Shown here: positions 1 to 9,680 of the stretch, in pieces
Numbering within the stretch: position 1 is the first letter of the stretch
Layout: each line of letters opens with the position of its first letter
Assembly (NCBI GenBank): GCA_942493375.1
Contig: OW818698.1
Location: 5,580,001 to 5,644,000 of the forward strand
Source of the DNA: G942493375 sp942493375
GTDB lineage: Bacteria; Armatimonadota; UBA5829
Length of the DNA stretch: 64,000 bases
Direction of reading: 5' to 3'
Program-made: the position numbers and the translations under genes
The notes under the pieces: generated by a model
What the model was told of the DNA's origin: nothing
Database searches by the model: none
Seen by the model: the letters and a program-made list of their open reading frames with translations, nothing else

Positions 1-504
1 GAATCCCAAATTATCAATTGCAACACACAGATGCTGGTAAGTACCAGGCCGTTGGATATTACTGCATTCCTGGAGGGACAACAGGAGACTATAAACAGAT
101 CATCGCATCTGGGTATGTGCCTGGTCGATGTGGAAGAAGATCTGCCTGCAGTGCTTGCAGATGAGCGATACCTGACAAGGGTTTTTGGCAATTTCAAAAG
201 CAATGCCGAAAAGTACGCACCTGGATGCGATATCACACTTATAGCTCGGATGGGTACAAGTAAGAAGCGTGAGATAGTTGTGCAATTTGCAGATAATGGG
301 CAGGGAATGGATCCGGAAGACGCAGAAATTGCTTTCAATGCCTTCAAGAACCCTGAAGATTACAGGCAAAGGCGAACCAACCACGGCAGCGGTTTTGGAC
401 TGCACTACTGCAAGCTGGTAGTCGAGGCGCATGGTGGAAGAATCTGGGTAGATCCTGGACTCGGCCAGGGAGCAATCTTTTATTTTACGTTACCAGCACA
501 GTAA
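1..504 (+). CDS. Sensor histidine kinase, C-terminal part (cut by window start)
   Basis: The frame is open from the first base of the window, so only the C-terminal part of the gene is seen. It holds a GHKL ATP-binding domain: N box NFKSNAEKY, G1 box DNGQGM and G2 box GSGFGLHYC, ending in the usual GQGAIFYFTLP strand. The phosphoacceptor helix and any sensor domains lie upstream and cannot be described. The N box keeps its Asn and the glycine boxes are intact, so the domain should bind ATP and phosphorylate a histidine in its own dimerisation helix. The next gene is on the opposite strand and convergent, 30 bp away, so no response regulator partner lies on this side. Family is clear; signal and partner are unknown. 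Confidence 0.85.
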   Translation, partial: ESQIINCNTQMLVSTRPLDITAFLEGQQETINRSSHLGMCLVDVEEDLPAVLADERYLTRVFGNFKSNAEKYAPGCDITLIARMGTSKKREIVVQFADNGQGMDPEDAEIAFNAFKNPEDYRQRRTNHGSGFGLHYCKLVVEAHGGRIWVDPGLGQGAIFYFTLPAQ

Positions 505-534
505 CCATGCAGGACGGTTGGATTCTTTGATTCT

Positions 535-1590
535 CTAGGACGGCATGTGATTGGATGACAACCCACCGACTGCCCTGCTTATCGCCAGGATGTTCTCCAG
601 TGGGGTATCCGGTTGAACAGTGTGGCTTGCTGCCATAATATAACCACCCCCATTGGACATCCCATCAATCAAACTCCGAGTCTGTCTGTAGACTTCTTCA
701 GCAGTTGCGTTGATCAACAATTCCTGTGTGTCCAGTCCGCCCATGAATGCCAGTCTGTTGCCATATTCAGATTTGAGCTCCAGAGGGTCCATCCCTGGGC
801 AGAGAGGTTGAATGGGATTGAGCACATCGACTCCTATTTCAATCAGATCGCCAATTATCGGACGAATAGCCCCGCATGAGTGATAAGCTACCAGCACACC
901 GGGACGTGCTTCCTTTACAGCTGATATGATGGATGCCAAACGAGGTTTGAGCAACTCACGCCAGAGGGGTGGGGATATCATCATTGCTTCCTGTCCACCA
1001 ACATCATCTCCGAGCCATATCCAGTCCACTGGATACTTGAGAGCTTGCAGGCACAGCTGTTTGGTGAACTCAGCAGCATGGTCAAAGAAAACTTCTACAG
1101 CTTCTTTATCAACCAGCATATCAACAAGCAGCATTTCCATTGACCTGATATGGTAGCAGGGCTCGAAAATAGAACCTGATACATCAACACCAATGAAGTA
1201 TTCATCAGAATACTCGTTGCATAGTTGAGAGAGCTGCGAATAACGCTCATCATTGTGAGGGTCAGGGAACCTGTAGTCTATCAGTGAAGACGCATCCGCA
1301 TTTGCCAGGGGATTGCGGCAGACCTGGTTGTACCAGCCTTCTCTTGTCCAGCTTACTCCCCAATCATCTATATACACTTCGCCTGGTGTCAGATTTCTAA
1401 ACATCTCGCGGTTGATGCTTATGTGTACGGACTTAATGTCATTACCCAGCATTGAGTCAGCAGTGTCTTGATCCCAACCATAGCGTTCTTGAAACATATC
1501 ATAAACCGCAGGATGATACCACATCCACATCGGAATGCGATCTACCTCTTTACGCTCCAGTGCATTGTATACTCGCTGTTTTGGGATCAT
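535..1590 (-). CDS. Uroporphyrinogen decarboxylase-family protein, probable methyltransferase type
   Basis: A 351-residue protein of the UroD/MtaA/CmuA superfamily, a TIM barrel that includes haem-pathway decarboxylases and corrinoid-linked methyltransferases. It carries H237-S-C239-G and a further C264, matching the His-X-Cys-Xn-Cys zinc site of MtaA/MtbA-type methylcobamide methyltransferases; true UroD enzymes lack this. The start has GAGG nine bases upstream of ATG. A TTGACA -35 box and a dyad operator lie upstream, so the gene looks regulated by a DNA-binding repressor. Neighbours are glycosidase-like genes, not haem genes, which argues against uroporphyrinogen as substrate. A role in methyl transfer from a methylated sugar or osmolyte is inferred; the exact substrate cannot be read from the sequence. 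Confidence 0.8.
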   Translation of the reverse strand: MIPKQRVYNALERKEVDRIPMWMWYHPAVYDMFQERYGWDQDTADSMLGNDIKSVHISINREMFRNLTPGEVYIDDWGVSWTREGWYNQVCRNPLANADASSLIDYRFPDPHNDERYSQLSQLCNEYSDEYFIGVDVSGSIFEPCYHIRSMEMLLVDMLVDKEAVEVFFDHAAEFTKQLCLQALKYPVDWIWLGDDVGGQEAMMISPPLWRELLKPRLASIISAVKEARPGVLVAYHSCGAIRPIIGDLIEIGVDVLNPIQPLCPGMDPLELKSEYGNRLAFMGGLDTQELLINATAEEVYRQTRSLIDGMSNGGGYIMAASHTVQPDTPLENILAISRAVGGLSSNHMPS

Positions 1591-1622
1591 AAATATTGCC
1601 TCTATATGTGGGTGTGTGATTG

Positions 1623-1641
1623 TTTACATGATACATGTAAA
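1623..1641. promoter_or_regulatory. Operator-like perfect dyad TTTACATG-ATA-CATGTAAA
   Basis: Two perfect 8-base arms flank a 3-base centre. The site covers the proposed -10 box of the UroD-like gene and is 33 bases or more from its start codon. Its size and symmetry fit a dimeric GntR- or LacI-family repressor, but no such regulator is encoded in the window and I found no second copy of the site. Function is inferred from position and symmetry. Confidence 0.5.
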
Positions 1642-1658
1642 GTCAAACCCATTGTCAA
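1630..1658 (-). promoter_or_regulatory. Promoter of the UroD-like gene
   Basis: Read on the minus strand, TTGACA (1653-1658) is followed after 17 bases by TGTATC (1630-1635), a sigma70-like arrangement with a consensus -35 and a weak -10. It lies about 40 bases upstream of the ATG at 1590. The -10 lies inside a perfect dyad at 1623-1641, a typical arrangement for repression. Confidence 0.5.
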
Positions 1659-1700
1659 ACACAACACATTATTTTATGAGGCTATTGTCATCCTAAAGAG

Positions 1701-1770
1701 AGTGTTGTCATCCTGAATGCAATGAAGGATCTGCTTTCTTGAGATCCTTCATTGCATTCAGGATGACACT
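1701..1770. repeat. Palindromic repeat, TGTCATCCTGA family (copy 1, variant)
   Basis: Inverted repeat with 25-base arms (1707-1731 and 1743-1767). The core reads GTCATCCTGAATGCAATGAA then GGATC, so the middle differs from the GAGGAACGAA core of the other copies while both arms changed together, preserving pairing. A degenerate half arm (GTCATCCTA) precedes it at 1687. It lies between two divergent genes. Confidence 0.85.
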
Positions 1771-1824
1771 GTAATGTGTATTTGATTGTATAATGGTGCC
1801 TGTGAACTTATAATCGGAGGCATT

Positions 1825-3789
1825 ATGAATAAACAGATGATCGAGAATTGCCTGGTCAACAGGTTTGATATGACTAACATCAAGACCGGGTTTGTAGATA
1901 GATACAGCCACTGTGTTGTATCGGTGAATGGGAAGTGGCTGGAACTGTCTGAGCTCTCCACGCGCGGATTAATCGGATGGCGCGAGACCGTTTGTGCTCC
2001 TCTTTGTCGCGTAGGATTCACTCCGGGAGATGGTGACGAAAAGCTCAACCGGTTCTATATACAGGAGAGCAAATACCTTCCCTGGGTGGTTGTGCAGAAT
2101 GGCAAGTATCTGTTCAACGAAAGCAAATATATTGATGTTAAGGCGATGCTGTATTCGCCTGATTTTAATATACTGACATGGAAGATCGATCTTACCTGCG
2201 GACCAGACTCTGATGCTGATATTAAGCTTGTTCTATCGGGCATTCTGGTTGCGCCTGAGAATGCACACACAGTCAGGAAGTGCACAAACGGGGTAGCTTG
2301 CATCTTCGAGCCAGGCATAAAGCAGTCGAAATATGTCCATTTTCCACAGATAGATGATAGACAGCCTGCATGGTCCGTCCGATGTGATCAGTTTGAACGT
2401 ATAAATATAGACCACCAGCGCAGCACGTATAATATCGACTGCAGTCTGATACATTTGGAAGCAGGTGAAACAAAGACGATCTATGTGCAGGTGGATTATC
2501 TTCATTTACCTGATGAAGAAACATCCAGCTGGCAACCAGGACCAATGCTAGGTTGTGATAACTCAAATGAAATCATATCCGAACGCAGAGACTTCTGGTT
2601 AAACACTCTTAAGCACGCAGCAGACGGAGACGGGGATGTCGTACGCAAGCTTCGCAGTGCTGCCGGTTTGATGCGATGCGGGTACCAGTGGAGGGAAGAG
2701 GTTTGCGGGCAGGAGCTTGTCGCAAGCAATTGTTCGATCACATCCTGGTGCAGCACGGCTTTCTTCTGGGATTCCCTGATATCGTCCATCGGTATCTCTC
2801 TGTTCGATAAGAAATTAGCAAGTGACACCGTAAAGGCTCTATATCTTAGGCAGCGTGATGATGGTTGCGTGCCGACTCACAGCTATGAACACGCCCTCGG
2901 GTCTACCTTCTATCCTCAGGCTCCGCTGACAGGATGGGCCATGGTCCACATGTTGAACAATGGTATGGACATTGAGGCAGTTAATGAGCTTGTTCCTACT
3001 GTGGACAGGCTGCAGGATTGGTTTGAGCAGACCCAGGACCAGGATAAAGACGGCCTGTATGAGTGGCGGTTTACCGGATGCCCTGCAGACAACAGCCCTC
3101 AGTTCGATCACTACTCTGCTCCTTTGGGTAAATTGGAGCTTTGGAATATCTATCTACCTCCGGTTGCATCAGTCGGTCTAAACAGCTATCTGATAATGGA
3201 GATGAAGTCGCTGGCTCATATTGCAAGGCTACAGGGGGATTCTGCGCGGTCTTCTGTGCTCCTTACTAAAGCTGACGCGTTAGGTGAAAAGCTCAAAGAG
3301 ATTTGTCTGCACAAGAGCGGGGTTTTCTTCGATTATGATCAACACCTACGGGCTCACAATACTGCACTGACGTTATTCAGCTTTCTGCCAATATGGGCCG
3401 GAGTCAGTATCGATGAAGATATAAAACGTAATTTAATTGAAAATTATCTGCTGAACAAAGAGCATTTCTTCGGGGATTATCCATTCCCTTACCTGGCCTA
3501 TTCAGAGGATGCATATACTCCGCAAGGCTACTGGAGAGGACGAATCTGGCCGCACACCTGCCTTTGGATGCTTGAACTGCTCTGGGCGAACGGTTATGAG
3601 AAAGAAGCTGATGAAGCCGCACGCAGACTGCTGCTCATGATGGGCCAAAAGGAAGAGATACTTGAGAACTATTTCTCTAGCCCTCAAATCCCTGGAGGAG
3701 GAGAACCTGACTACAACTGGTCGTTCTCAAGCTACCTGTATATTGAAAACCACCTATATAGGCAGCCGGTGATTTCTGTAGTTGGGTGA
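1825..3789 (+). CDS. MGH1/GH63-like alpha,alpha-barrel glycoside hydrolase
   Basis: A 654-residue protein without an obvious signal peptide. An N-terminal beta-sandwich is followed by an (alpha/alpha)6 barrel of the MGH1/GH63-like or trehalase-like type: a run reading FFWDSLISSIGIS and YLRQRDDGCVPTHSYEH, then YWRGRIWPHTCLWMLELLW near the C-terminus, which is characteristic. Such enzymes usually hydrolyse alpha-glucosides or mannosylglycerate-type compounds. The start was placed at ATG 1825 because GGAGG lies 4 bases upstream; an in-frame TTG at 1786 would sit in the promoter region. A TATAAT hexamer at 1789-1794 is a possible -10 box. The gene is divergent from the UroD-like gene and convergent with the DUF6259-like gene. 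Substrate is not predictable. Confidence 0.75.
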   Translation: MNKQMIENCLVNRFDMTNIKTGFVDRYSHCVVSVNGKWLELSELSTRGLIGWRETVCAPLCRVGFTPGDGDEKLNRFYIQESKYLPWVVVQNGKYLFNESKYIDVKAMLYSPDFNILTWKIDLTCGPDSDADIKLVLSGILVAPENAHTVRKCTNGVACIFEPGIKQSKYVHFPQIDDRQPAWSVRCDQFERINIDHQRSTYNIDCSLIHLEAGETKTIYVQVDYLHLPDEETSSWQPGPMLGCDNSNEIISERRDFWLNTLKHAADGDGDVVRKLRSAAGLMRCGYQWREEVCGQELVASNCSITSWCSTAFFWDSLISSIGISLFDKKLASDTVKALYLRQRDDGCVPTHSYEHALGSTFYPQAPLTGWAMVHMLNNGMDIEAVNELVPTVDRLQDWFEQTQDQDKDGLYEWRFTGCPADNSPQFDHYSAPLGKLELWNIYLPPVASVGLNSYLIMEMKSLAHIARLQGDSARSSVLLTKADALGEKLKEICLHKSGVFFDYDQHLRAHNTALTLFSFLPIWAGVSIDEDIKRNLIENYLLNKEHFFGDYPFPYLAYSEDAYTPQGYWRGRIWPHTCLWMLELLWANGYEKEADEAARRLLLMMGQKEEILENYFSSPQIPGGGEPDYNWSFSSYLYIENHLYRQPVISVVG

Positions 3790-3843
3790 CATTACAATTC
3801 CTGTCATCCGGATCGTATCGCCCGGTACCTGTCATCCGGTTTA

Positions 3844-3924
3844 TGTCATCCTGAGGAACGAAGGATCTGCTTTTCTTGCAGAATTCACACTGTAGAAACA
3901 GATCCTTCGTTCCTCAGGATGACA
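3844..3924. repeat. Palindromic repeat, TGTCATCCTGAGGAACGAAG family (copy 2)
   Basis: Arms at 3844-3869 and 3899-3924 pair perfectly (TGTCATCCTGAGGAACGAAG followed by GATCTG). The copy lies between the ends of two convergent genes, so its hairpin could act as a bidirectional transcription stop. Two shorter TGTCATCCGG copies just upstream (about 3799 and 3828) look like decayed half elements. Confidence 0.9.
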
Positions 3925-3951
3925 TAGTTCGCATATTTCAAGGCTGTCCGC

Positions 3952-6174
3952 TTATTTTCTGACTACCAGCTTTATTATGGCTGGGGAACGGGATTGGATT
4001 GTTATCTTCAGGTTGCTTGATAGCTTTGTAGCAATAGCCTGTGACCATTTGGAGGCTGTCCAGTCTGAGCGGGTTATATTTGTTCCTGGTTTGATTCCCC
4101 AGTCTTTGGTGTTCCATGGGATCGTAATTGTCTGAGCTGTATCGGTGTGGTTTGCCAATACTATTCCGATCTCCCCTTTGGCTGAACGGTAACATTCTGC
4201 GAGGACTACAGGTAAGTCGTAATCGACCTTCTCAGTTCCCGGCCATATGTCCCAGCTTCTTTTAACCTTCGGCAGAGCGCTCAAGTCCGGAGTGCGCAGG
4301 AACTCTCCAGAATACAGGAACTCCAGTCCCGATCTGCGGGCAGTGCTGTATTTCTTAACCAACTCCAACTGCTGAGACATTTCAGGTTTATTCAAATGGA
4401 ACAGGTCTGTGTTGAACCATCCCAGTTGACGTCCACGAACAAGGTTGAAAGCAAGTTTGGAATTGAATATATCAACAGAATTGACTTCGCCAGAGTGTAC
4501 ATAGACGCCGATTTCGGTTGTCCTGCCTGCATGGACGCTCTGGAAAATAGGCAGTGAATCAGCGCGCATATCGGCGTGGGCATTCAGTTGTCCAGTGCAT
4601 TTTCCTATGTATACTTCCTGTAGACCCTCACCTGTAGTTACAAAGGACTTTTTCAACGCCAGCGTCTTGTCCAGGATAGCTGCTGATCCATCGTGATCGT
4701 ATGTACCACCGTGCCATGGGTGCTTATGGTTAGTTGCATAACATACACATGGGTAGAAATTGACCTGGTCCCAGTAGATTGCATCTACATTGTAGTCATT
4801 GATTACCTGTTTCGCGATACCGATCATCTTATTCTGCCAGTAATCGTTGACGATACACATAGGTACCATTGGGCTCTCCGATCCACCCGCCCCAAATTCA
4901 AAATATGGTTTGCCGGATGGTTTCTGCCTGGCGTAATCACTCGCTCTTTCCTCAGTCCAAATAGGTAGTGTGGTATCGCAGAGCTGGATATTGATATATG
5001 GCATTACGCGTATTCCGGCAGCCTGCACTCTTTTGACCGCCTTTTTAAACCCGGCAGGCGCTGGTAGATAGTCAGGATATCTATAATCATGTTGAGCATA
5101 TTTCTGCCAGATATACCAGTGGATGCCGAATGGTTCACCCAGCTTTTTTCTCAAGTCTACAAGGTCGTCCGCGAAATCGAGCATTTTATCATCATCATGA
5201 GACCAGGTAGCCCCAATTATCCACACTGATAAATTCTTGAACCAATCGGGAACGTCTTTCCTAACGGCCAGGGATTTCATCTGCGGGAGAGTTGAAGTCC
5301 ATGTTCTATAACGTTTGGCTGCATCATACCAGTCTCCTCTGATTGGTCCACAGACGACTGGATAAGGCAGGGTCCATGTTGAATTGATCGCGGTCTTTTC
5401 TGCATAGTGAGTTATTGACATATAGAAAGAGGTCTTGGATCCTGTTGTCCAGCATGTGAAGCTCTTGTGGTAGTATTTTGGATCATATGATGCTAAGTAT
5501 AACGCTCCTCCCAGTCCATTACAGTAGCTCAATACCTGAACAGACATGCCGGAAGATGGTACCTCGGTATATCCCGGGCCAGCGATACCTACTGTTCGGG
5601 GAGACATATACTTAACCCCGGAATATGCAGGCACTGCAATATAATCAGTTTTATCAGAACCTGGAAGATCGGATGCCAGTCCGTGCAACAAAGGGAACTG
5701 GGTTTCCAGCAGGGGAGTAGGGGACTTGTTCTCTATGCTTAACCCCCAGGTAAACAGGCTTGTTTTAGGGTCTAGAGTAATCGTAACTGTCGCGCTGATA
5801 GTTCCGCCATCCTGGACTGGTGCATCGATAAAATGTAGTTCCCATCCAGGTGAGTTTGCAGATCCTATTTTACGATATGTACGCTTTGAGAAATTCGACC
5901 CGGAGAATCCTTTGGCCACATCGGGATTATCTCCCATACTGATCCCGAATATGTCCCCACCGGAATCTTTTACATAATTGGTCTTGCCAACCAGATCGGT
6001 GATCTGCTGCAGTGTGAAGTTATCCTTGTTGATTGACAACTCTACTTTACTGTCGCGAAGAACCAGATTATTACCGACCATTATAGATTCAGCTTTTCCT
6101 GTTGCGATAGAAATGGATGCAGCTAATAGAAACATGAGCCCAAGAGTAAATATCAGATGTGCTTTTATTTTCAT
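3952..6174 (-). CDS. Secreted DUF6259-like TIM-barrel glycosidase
   Basis: A 740-residue exported protein. The start at 6174 gives a clean signal peptide (MKIKAHLIFTLGLMFLLAAS); a longer start at 6201 would put nine extra residues ahead of it. After an N-terminal beta-sandwich, a TIM barrel contains FGIHWYIWQKY, then VKRVQAAGIRVMPYIN and DYNVDAIYWDQVNF, where the Asp of IYWDQ sits at the usual place of a retaining glycosidase nucleophile. The pattern fits DUF6259-type proteins related to alpha-galactosidase/amylase clans. The C-terminus is a small beta-domain. It is divergent from the large sensor kinase across a 160-bp gap and likely part of the glycan-degrading programme. Family assignment is by remembered motifs; substrate unknown. 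Confidence 0.7.
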   Translation of the reverse strand: MKIKAHLIFTLGLMFLLAASISIATGKAESIMVGNNLVLRDSKVELSINKDNFTLQQITDLVGKTNYVKDSGGDIFGISMGDNPDVAKGFSGSNFSKRTYRKIGSANSPGWELHFIDAPVQDGGTISATVTITLDPKTSLFTWGLSIENKSPTPLLETQFPLLHGLASDLPGSDKTDYIAVPAYSGVKYMSPRTVGIAGPGYTEVPSSGMSVQVLSYCNGLGGALYLASYDPKYYHKSFTCWTTGSKTSFYMSITHYAEKTAINSTWTLPYPVVCGPIRGDWYDAAKRYRTWTSTLPQMKSLAVRKDVPDWFKNLSVWIIGATWSHDDDKMLDFADDLVDLRKKLGEPFGIHWYIWQKYAQHDYRYPDYLPAPAGFKKAVKRVQAAGIRVMPYINIQLCDTTLPIWTEERASDYARQKPSGKPYFEFGAGGSESPMVPMCIVNDYWQNKMIGIAKQVINDYNVDAIYWDQVNFYPCVCYATNHKHPWHGGTYDHDGSAAILDKTLALKKSFVTTGEGLQEVYIGKCTGQLNAHADMRADSLPIFQSVHAGRTTEIGVYVHSGEVNSVDIFNSKLAFNLVRGRQLGWFNTDLFHLNKPEMSQQLELVKKYSTARRSGLEFLYSGEFLRTPDLSALPKVKRSWDIWPGTEKVDYDLPVVLAECYRSAKGEIGIVLANHTDTAQTITIPWNTKDWGIKPGTNITRSDWTASKWSQAIATKLSSNLKITIQSRSPAIIKLVVRK

Positions 6175-6361
6175 TACAACCCCACATGAAATCAGATGCA
6201 TTCCGTTTATTGTAGAGTATCAGGTGTTGAAGAAGCAACAGGATATGGTTATGGGTTACCATGTATCAAGTATTGGAGAATATATCTGCGATTAAAGTAT
6301 GCAATCATCAACCCTTAAGAACCTCGTCACATTACCGATAATGACTATGAGGGCGTTATAG

Positions 6362-9300
6362 ATGACAATACGTAAAAAAGCAGGACTGATAAAATTGATC
6401 GGGCTGGTGAGCATGCTCATTGGTCTGTTTTGTATCGGTAGTACAATAGTTCAGAATGGGTTTGCTAAGGCTGAAAAAGCTGAGACAAAACTTAGCGTTT
6501 TGCGTACCACACGAACAATAAAACAGCTTACTGATGGCCTTGTGGAAAAAGCAAAAGACTGGGGGAATTATGACGTTGCATACAAATTTATGCAGGATAG
6601 AAATCCGTCATATATAAATGAAAACATAACAGTAGAAGCCCTGGGTAGTCTGAAAGTCGATATGGTTTCGATACTCGATACTTCAGGTCGCTCTATTATT
6701 ACCCGTGTTCTGGATTCAGATAGAAGCAGTTGGAAAACTTGTCCGAATGACCTTAAGGATACGCTATCGAGGATTGCACTCAATCGTGGAATAGGTAAAA
6801 CCCCTAAAAGCTTAAGTGGGGTGATTATACTTGCATCCGGTCCTATGCTTGTTGCTTCAGAACCAATATTAACCAGCACTGGAAGGGGACCTGCACGTGG
6901 TGTGATGATCTTTGGGACATATTTGGATGATGAGCAACTGTCTCAAATTGATCAGCTAGCTCAGGTTGTTGCCAGTGTTTATTCGATCCAGGATGATGTG
7001 CCGACCGATGAAACTGATCGGATTTGCGGAAAGCTTGAAAAGAATGACGTTTATGTAGAACCCCTTTCTTCGGAACGAGTTGCTGGATACACTCTGTTGA
7101 ACGATCTATGGGGACAACCTGCGCTATTATTAAATATACTAATTCCCCGCCATATTTATCAGCAAGGAAACAAAAGCGTTCACGCGTTGCTGATCTACCT
7201 TGCAATATTTGGATTACTAGCCGCTGTCTTTGAGCTTCTTATGACTGAAAACCTGGTGTCTAAACGGCTTTACAAGCTTAGCAGGGAGGTAAGTCGAATT
7301 GGTACTACTGAGGACCAGAAACGCAGGCTGGAAGTAGTCGGTAATGATGAGTTATCCCAGGTTGCATTCTCGGTTAACAATACACTGGATGCCCTGGAAC
7401 AAACCCAGTCAGAACTGCGGGAGAATGAACACAGACTAAAATCCATTCTAGATTCAGTGCAAATTGGTGTTTTCCTGATCAACCCGGAAGACCACTCAAT
7501 TATAGATGCAAATATAACTGCCCTTGATATGATTGGTGCAACAAAAGAAAGCCTTGTTGGCAGGATGTGCCACCAGTGTATATGCCCCGCTCAAGTGGGT
7601 TGCTGTCCAATAACAGACTTGAACCAGAATGTTGATAGTTCAGAGCGTATATTAATCAGAATGGATGGAAGTCCGATACCAATCCTGAAAACTGTAGTCA
7701 CTACTGTTCTCAATGGACAAACGGTGTTGATAGAGAGCTTTGTGGACATTTCTGAACGAAAGAAAGCCGAAGAAGCATTACGTAAGGCACATGATGAATT
7801 GGAAATAGGGGTAGAGGAACGGACTGAGGAATTGGCTAAGGCCAATTTGGCTCTCCGGAGCGAAATTGCTGAAAGGGAGCAGGCTGTCCAGGAAATATAT
7901 GCCAGACTTCGATATGAGGAGGCAATTGCTGCATGCTCGCAGGCATTCATGGGGATCAGCAAAATTGAAGATATACTAAATGTTGCAACAGATAGTCTGT
8001 TAACCGCGACAGGCAGTAGTAGAGTTTACGTGTTTGAGAGCTTTGAAGATCCTTTGATCGGTATATGCATGCGGCAGATTGCCGTAAGTCGTGCCGAGGG
8101 TATATGTCCGCCTTTGGATAATAGTTGTTTTCAACAGGTTCCTTGTGAAAGTGTTTACTCAAGGTGGTATAACGAATTGTCCAGTGGACATTCTATCATG
8201 GGACCAGTATCATCTCTACCGGGATCAGAACAAGCAATACTAATTGAACAAAATGTGAAATCTGTGCTGTGCATACCCGTATTCGTAAGTGGGAATCTGT
8301 ATGGGTGTATTGGTTTTGATGATTGCATAAATAACCATGTATGGAATGAATATGACATAAGGATGTTATGGACAGCAGCAGAGATGATCGGGTCATATAT
8401 AGAACGTACCCGCGCTGAAGAAGAGATTCGTATTATTAATAGCAAGAATGAAAAATTACTTCTATCGATATCTTCGGCTTTGATCGTCTGTGATGCCACA
8501 GGTGGTATCCAGGAATGGAATAAAGCAGCTGAGGATATTCTAGGCATTCCTTCCACAGAAGCCATAAACCACTCATTGCTAGATATGAATTTAGAATGGG
8601 AGGATGATGGATTCCCATTAATGATTCTCGAATCTATCAACAAGGGTGAACAGACCAATTTGGGACATGTTTCCGTTGTCAGACCTGATGGTCGAAGTGT
8701 GGCTTTGATGCTTACTACAGCACCCATCATTGACGGCAGTGGTCATTTTTTGAGTTGTCTGCTTTCCTGTTCCGACGTGACTGAACTTAGAACACTGGAA
8801 GTCCAGTTACAACACTCACAGAAGCTGGAATCTATTGGTCAGCTTGCTGCTGGTATTGCTCATGAAATGAACACTCCGATTCAATACGTTGGAGATAATA
8901 CACGCTTCCTGCAGGAATCATTCGGACCGATGCTGGAGGTTTTTGAGGTTCAAAATGAGGCATTAGAAAAGGCTAAGGATGGTAGTCTTGATAGGGAAAT
9001 GCTGGAGAAAGTAGAAAGTGTCAAAGATGATGCAGATATTGAATATCTAATACAACAGATCCCGAAAGCCACAGAGCAGTCCCTGGATGGTATAAACCGG
9101 GTAGCCAAAATAGTCCGTGCGATGAAACAGTTCTCACATCCAGGAGGTGTTGAGCATACTGACGAGGATCTTAATGGAGCTATAGAAAGCACTATTACAG
9201 TCTCCAGAAATGAATGGAAGTATGTTGCCGATTTAGTGACAGACCTGGATGCTGGAATGCCTTTAGTGCCGTGTATGATAGCCGATTTGAATCAAGTTAT

Positions 9301-9640
9301 ATTGAATTTAATAGTAAATGCTGCTCACGCTGTAGGCGATGCGCGTGAGAAGCTTGGTACAAAAGAAAAAGGCAAGATAACTGTTAGCACCCGACAAGAC
9401 GGAGACTGGATAGAGATCCGAATAGGTGACACTGGCACAGGTATTCCGGAATCTATTCGACAGCGTGTTTTCGAGCCATTCTTTACAACTAAGAAAATCG
9501 GTAAAGGCACAGGACAGGGGCTTGCATTGGCGAGATCAATTGTCACAAATATGCATGGTGGAACCATTACTTTCGAGAGCACAGAGGGTGAGGGAACTAC
9601 TTTTATTATTCGGATTCCGCTGTTGCGTGAGGCTGCATAA
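6362..9640 (+). CDS. Membrane hybrid-sensor histidine kinase: CHASE4-PAS-GAF-PAS-HisKA-HATPase
   Basis: 1092 residues. TM1 is about residues 11-31, an extracellular CHASE4-like domain about 45-265 (motif LVEKAKDWGNYDVAYKF), TM2 about 273-293, a HAMP-like linker to 350, PAS 355-465, a coiled coil 468-512, GAF 518-680, PAS 690-810, then HisKA with H834 in AGIAHEMNTP and an ATPase domain with NLIVNAAHAV, DTGTGIP and GKGTGQGLAL. The first PAS holds a cysteine cluster (C403, C406, C408, C414, C415; CHQCICPAQVGCCP) that could bind metal or sense redox state. GAGGG lies 9 bases before ATG. It is followed 40 bp later by two response regulators in the same direction, so the three form one phosphorelay. 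The signal is unknown. Confidence 0.9.
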   Translation: MTIRKKAGLIKLIGLVSMLIGLFCIGSTIVQNGFAKAEKAETKLSVLRTTRTIKQLTDGLVEKAKDWGNYDVAYKFMQDRNPSYINENITVEALGSLKVDMVSILDTSGRSIITRVLDSDRSSWKTCPNDLKDTLSRIALNRGIGKTPKSLSGVIILASGPMLVASEPILTSTGRGPARGVMIFGTYLDDEQLSQIDQLAQVVASVYSIQDDVPTDETDRICGKLEKNDVYVEPLSSERVAGYTLLNDLWGQPALLLNILIPRHIYQQGNKSVHALLIYLAIFGLLAAVFELLMTENLVSKRLYKLSREVSRIGTTEDQKRRLEVVGNDELSQVAFSVNNTLDALEQTQSELRENEHRLKSILDSVQIGVFLINPEDHSIIDANITALDMIGATKESLVGRMCHQCICPAQVGCCPITDLNQNVDSSERILIRMDGSPIPILKTVVTTVLNGQTVLIESFVDISERKKAEEALRKAHDELEIGVEERTEELAKANLALRSEIAEREQAVQEIYARLRYEEAIAACSQAFMGISKIEDILNVATDSLLTATGSSRVYVFESFEDPLIGICMRQIAVSRAEGICPPLDNSCFQQVPCESVYSRWYNELSSGHSIMGPVSSLPGSEQAILIEQNVKSVLCIPVFVSGNLYGCIGFDDCINNHVWNEYDIRMLWTAAEMIGSYIERTRAEEEIRIINSKNEKLLLSISSALIVCDATGGIQEWNKAAEDILGIPSTEAINHSLLDMNLEWEDDGFPLMILESINKGEQTNLGHVSVVRPDGRSVALMLTTAPIIDGSGHFLSCLLSCSDVTELRTLEVQLQHSQKLESIGQLAAGIAHEMNTPIQYVGDNTRFLQESFGPMLEVFEVQNEALEKAKDGSLDREMLEKVESVKDDADIEYLIQQIPKATEQSLDGINRVAKIVRAMKQFSHPGGVEHTDEDLNGAIESTITVSRNEWKYVADLVTDLDAGMPLVPCMIADLNQVILNLIVNAAHAVGDAREKLGTKEKGKITVSTRQDGDWIEIRIGDTGTGIPESIRQRVFEPFFTTKKIGKGTGQGLALARSIVTNMHGGTITFESTEGEGTTFIIRIPLLREAA

Positions 9641-9680
9641 GGGAAACGACTGTTGAAATGTCCTGGAAGTGATGAGACAA

